DNA of 64,000 bases from Actinomyces marmotae (GTDB taxonomy: Bacteria > Actinomycetota > Actinomycetes > Actinomycetales > Actinomycetaceae): NCBI RefSeq assembly GCF_013177295.1, contig NZ_CP053642.1, positions 2,232,001 to 2,296,000 on the forward strand, read 5' to 3'. Both the position numbers and the translations under genes were made by a program. This document shows positions 61,959 through 64,000 of this stretch, piece by piece. Positions within the stretch are counted from its first letter, which is position 1, and each line of letters begins with the position of its first letter. The notes below the pieces were generated by a model. The model saw only the letters and a program-made list of their open reading frames with translations, did no database searches and was not told the DNA's origin.

Positions 61959-62819
61959 TCAGAAGGCCGGGAGGACGGAGCCGTCAGCCCAGGTGCTCTC
62001 GATGTAGGACTTGAAGTCCGCGGAGTTCATGATCTCGGCGAGTTTCTTGAGGGAGTCGTTGTCCTTGTCCTCCGAGCGCACCACGAGCTGGTTCGCCGGG
62101 GCGGCCTCGACGGACTCGAGCCGCAGGGCGTCGACGGCGGGCTTGAGCCCGGCGTCGAGGGCGTAGTTCCCATTGAGGACCACGGCGGCGGCGTCCTGCA
62201 TCGTGTTGGCGACCTGGGCGCCGTCGACCGTCGTGAACGTGAAGTTGTGCGGGTTGCTGGTCACGTCGGAGTCCGTGGGCAGCGCAGCGGCGGGGTCGAG
62301 GGTGATGAGCTTCGCGGCCTCGAGCAACTTCAGCCCGCGGGCGGTGTTGGCCGGGTCGTTGTTGAGGACGATCTGCCCGCCATCGGGGATCTCCTCCAGC
62401 GTGGTGGCCTTCTTGGAGTAGATGCCCATGGGCTCCACGTGGACGTCCGCGATGGCCACGAAGTCGTAGCCGTGCTCCTCGATCTGCTGCTTGAGGTAGT
62501 TGGGCGTCTGGAAGAAGTTGGCGGCAATGGAGCCGTCCTTGAGGCTGATGTTCGGCGTCGTGTAGTCGTTGATCTCCTTGATGTCCAGCTTGATGCCGGT
62601 GCCGGACAGGAGGTTGTCCTTGATGTGGGTGAGCATCGTGACGTGGGGCTGGGGGGTGGCCCCGATGGAGATGACGACGGTGTCGCCGTCCTTCTTGATG
62701 CCCTTGGGCTGGCCGTCGGAGTCAGAGCCGCAGGCGGCCAGGGTGGCGGCGACGGCGGTGGCCAGGGCGCCGGTGGCGAAGGCGCGCCGGGATATCGCGG
62801 AGGGCAGAAGCGTGGTCAT
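61959..62819 (-). CDS. metQ: methionine ABC transporter substrate-binding lipoprotein
   Basis: A 286-residue NlpA/MetQ-family lipoprotein. The signal peptide has a twin-arginine-like ISRRAFATG start and lipobox LAAC (C30). The domain has IGATPQPHVTMLTHIK, INDYTTPNISLKDGSIAANFFQTPNYL and VHVEPMGIYSKK, all typical. It delivers methionine to MetI-MetN. It follows metI after 102 bases. Confidence 0.93.
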   Translation of the reverse strand: MTTLLPSAISRRAFATGALATAVAATLAACGSDSDGQPKGIKKDGDTVVISIGATPQPHVTMLTHIKDNLLSGTGIKLDIKEINDYTTPNISLKDGSIAANFFQTPNYLKQQIEEHGYDFVAIADVHVEPMGIYSKKATTLEEIPDGGQIVLNNDPANTARGLKLLEAAKLITLDPAAALPTDSDVTSNPHNFTFTTVDGAQVANTMQDAAAVVLNGNYALDAGLKPAVDALRLESVEAAPANQLVVRSEDKDNDSLKKLAEIMNSADFKSYIESTWADGSVLPAF

Positions 62820-62921
62820 GGGGTTTCCTTTCGATGGTGGAGCCGTGGTGCTGGGGCGGATTCGATCGGGTTGCGGCGATGCGCGCCGCCGTCGATGGGC
62901 TCGGTGCCGGCTGGCGGGGCC

Positions 62922-63653
62922 TCAGCGGTGGTCCACCAGCCGGCTGAGCATGTCGCCGGCGAGCTGGATGATGCCGACGATGAGGACGATGAGGACGACA
63001 GTGACGATCATGACATCGGTCTGGTTGCGCTGGAACCCGTACTGCACGGCCAGGTCCCCCAGCCCGCCGCCACCCACGGCGCCCGCCATAGCCGAGTAGC
63101 CCAGCAGCGTGATGAGCGTGACCGTGGCCGACTGGATGAGGGTGGGCAGGGCCTCGCGCACGAGCACGCCCCAGGTGATCTGATTGCCGGAGGCGCCCAT
63201 CATGAGGGCGGCCTCGACCTTCCCGGCCTCCACGTTGTTGACGGCGGTCTCCACCAGGCGCGCGTAGAAGGGGATGGCCCCCACGGTCAGGGGGACGCAG
63301 GCTGCCTGCCAGCCGAGCGAGGAGCCGACGATCATGCGGGTCAGCGGCAGGATCGCCACCATGAGGATAATGAAGGGCAGCGAGCGGCCGATGTTGACAA
63401 CCTGGGAGAGGACCTCGTAGACGAAGCGGTTGGAGTGCTGGCCGCGCTTGCCCGTGGTCACCAGGGCCAGCCCCAGCAGGAGGCCGAGCAGCACCGCGAG
63501 CGCCCCGGAGATGAGAGTCATCTCGAAGGTCTCGATGGTGGCGGGCCAGAGCTTGTCCGTGATGGCGGGGTTGTCCAGCCATCTCTTGTCCCGCGCGCCC
63601 GCGGGCAGGACGATAAGGGGCTCCAGGTGAGCAGCGGCGTTCAGGGCGATCAT
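62922..63653 (-). CDS. metI: methionine ABC transporter permease
   Basis: A 243-residue permease with five to six helices. The EAA loop is VEAALMMGASGNQITWGVLVREALP, and MAGAVGGGGLGDLAVQYGFQRNQ is the MetI signature. The ATG overlaps the metN stop (ATGA), so the two are coupled. Confidence 0.95.
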   Translation of the reverse strand: MIALNAAAHLEPLIVLPAGARDKRWLDNPAITDKLWPATIETFEMTLISGALAVLLGLLLGLALVTTGKRGQHSNRFVYEVLSQVVNIGRSLPFIILMVAILPLTRMIVGSSLGWQAACVPLTVGAIPFYARLVETAVNNVEAGKVEAALMMGASGNQITWGVLVREALPTLIQSATVTLITLLGYSAMAGAVGGGGLGDLAVQYGFQRNQTDVMIVTVVLIVLIVGIIQLAGDMLSRLVDHR

Positions 63654-64000
63654 GAGCGCACCTCCGCGGTGGCGCCGATGGCGGCCAGGGCGTCGACAAC
63701 GCCGGGGGCCCTCTCGGCGGGGACGGTCAGGGCGAGGCGGCCGACCTGGGCCTGCCCCAGGGTCTCGAAGACTCCCCCGGCCACGTCCGCGCCGTGCTCG
63801 GAGGCGATGGCGAGCAGGTGCGCGGCCGCCGGCTGGCCCGGGTGGGCGGTGAGCGCGACGTCGATGACGGCGTCGCCCTCGGCCAGCGAGCCATCCGGGA
63901 TCGCGGGGACGGGCACGAGCTCGTGGGACAGGCGCGAATCGACGTCGGAGACGACCTCCTCGATCGGCCCGGACTCCACGATGCGGCCGGCCTCCAGGAG
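63650..64000 (-). CDS. metN: methionine ABC transporter ATPase, C-terminal part (cut by window end)
   Basis: Only the last 116 residues are in the window: the end of the ATPase domain (LLEAGRIVESGPIEEVVSD) and the NIL regulatory domain, which in MetN binds methionine to inhibit transport. Walker motifs lie beyond base 64000. Order metN-metI-metQ. Confidence 0.9.
   Translation of the reverse strand, partial: LLEAGRIVESGPIEEVVSDVDSRLSHELVPVPAIPDGSLAEGDAVIDVALTAHPGQPAAAHLLAIASEHGADVAGGVFETLGQAQVGRLALTVPAERAPGVVDALAAIGATAEVRS

Overview
The window is about 70% GC, actinobacterial chromosome. The closest fit is the Actinomyces/Actinomycetaceae group. Supporting signs are a dnaK-grpE-dnaJ-hspR operon with HAIR operators, an MprF-LysRS fusion (LysX), DUF4032 and VapB-like/LytR_C actinobacterial families, frequent GTG starts, and many genes whose -10 box (TANNNT) lies 5-7 bases before the start codon, as in leaderless transcripts. 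The species is not determined. No phage, insertion sequence, CRISPR array or complete defence island is visible. The content is mostly core metabolism and stress response, with unusual repeats between genes.

Layout. 0-5 kb: partial tRNA-Thr, a membrane-anchored DsbA-like thioredoxin, a Ser/Thr kinase, then a divergent MsiK/UgpC-type sugar-importer ATPase, with a perfect Crp/GlxR-type palindrome between the last two. 5-16 kb: DUF4032 kinase-like protein, an unrecognised 411-residue protein, rlmB-cysS-ispF, divergent rlmC, an AbiEi-like/nuclease fusion and a PAS coiled-coil protein. 16-23 kb: acetyltransferase, secreted NlpC/P60 hydrolase, lipoprotein, and a mannose-type PTS operon (EIIA-EIIB-EIIC-EIID) with a HAD phosphatase. 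23-29 kb: nadE, a LacI regulator, HAD phosphatase-GDPD, and a convergent gap with a candidate small RNA. 29-40 kb: clpB with a HAIR operator, two paralogous exported proteins, YjbR, a small antitoxin-like protein, and the lysX-DUF998-hydrolase operon. 40-50 kb: two-component system, heat-shock operon, VapB-like and LytR_C proteins, uracil permease. 50-57 kb: adjacent homologues of a class I glutamine amidotransferase and of purine nucleoside phosphorylase, both lacking catalytic residues; an XRE regulator; hrpB; a fructosamine-kinase-family protein; tRNA-Ser. 57-64 kb: acetyltransferase, tadA, BCCT transporter, upp and the metNIQ importer (metN cut by the window end).

Circuits. HspR is the last gene of the dnaK operon. 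HAIR sites precede dnaK (two good, one degenerate) and clpB (one perfect), so this window holds a closed HspR regulon. A Crp/GlxR-type site and a hairpin beside the ribosome binding site suggest two layers of control on the shared sugar-importer ATPase.

The most novel material is two oriented repeat families: a 19-bp unit in clusters downstream of plus-strand genes, and a 22-bp-phased unit built on the palindrome GACCGGTC downstream of minus-strand genes. The pair of purine-enzyme homologues without catalytic residues and the lysX-hydrolase operon also stand out.
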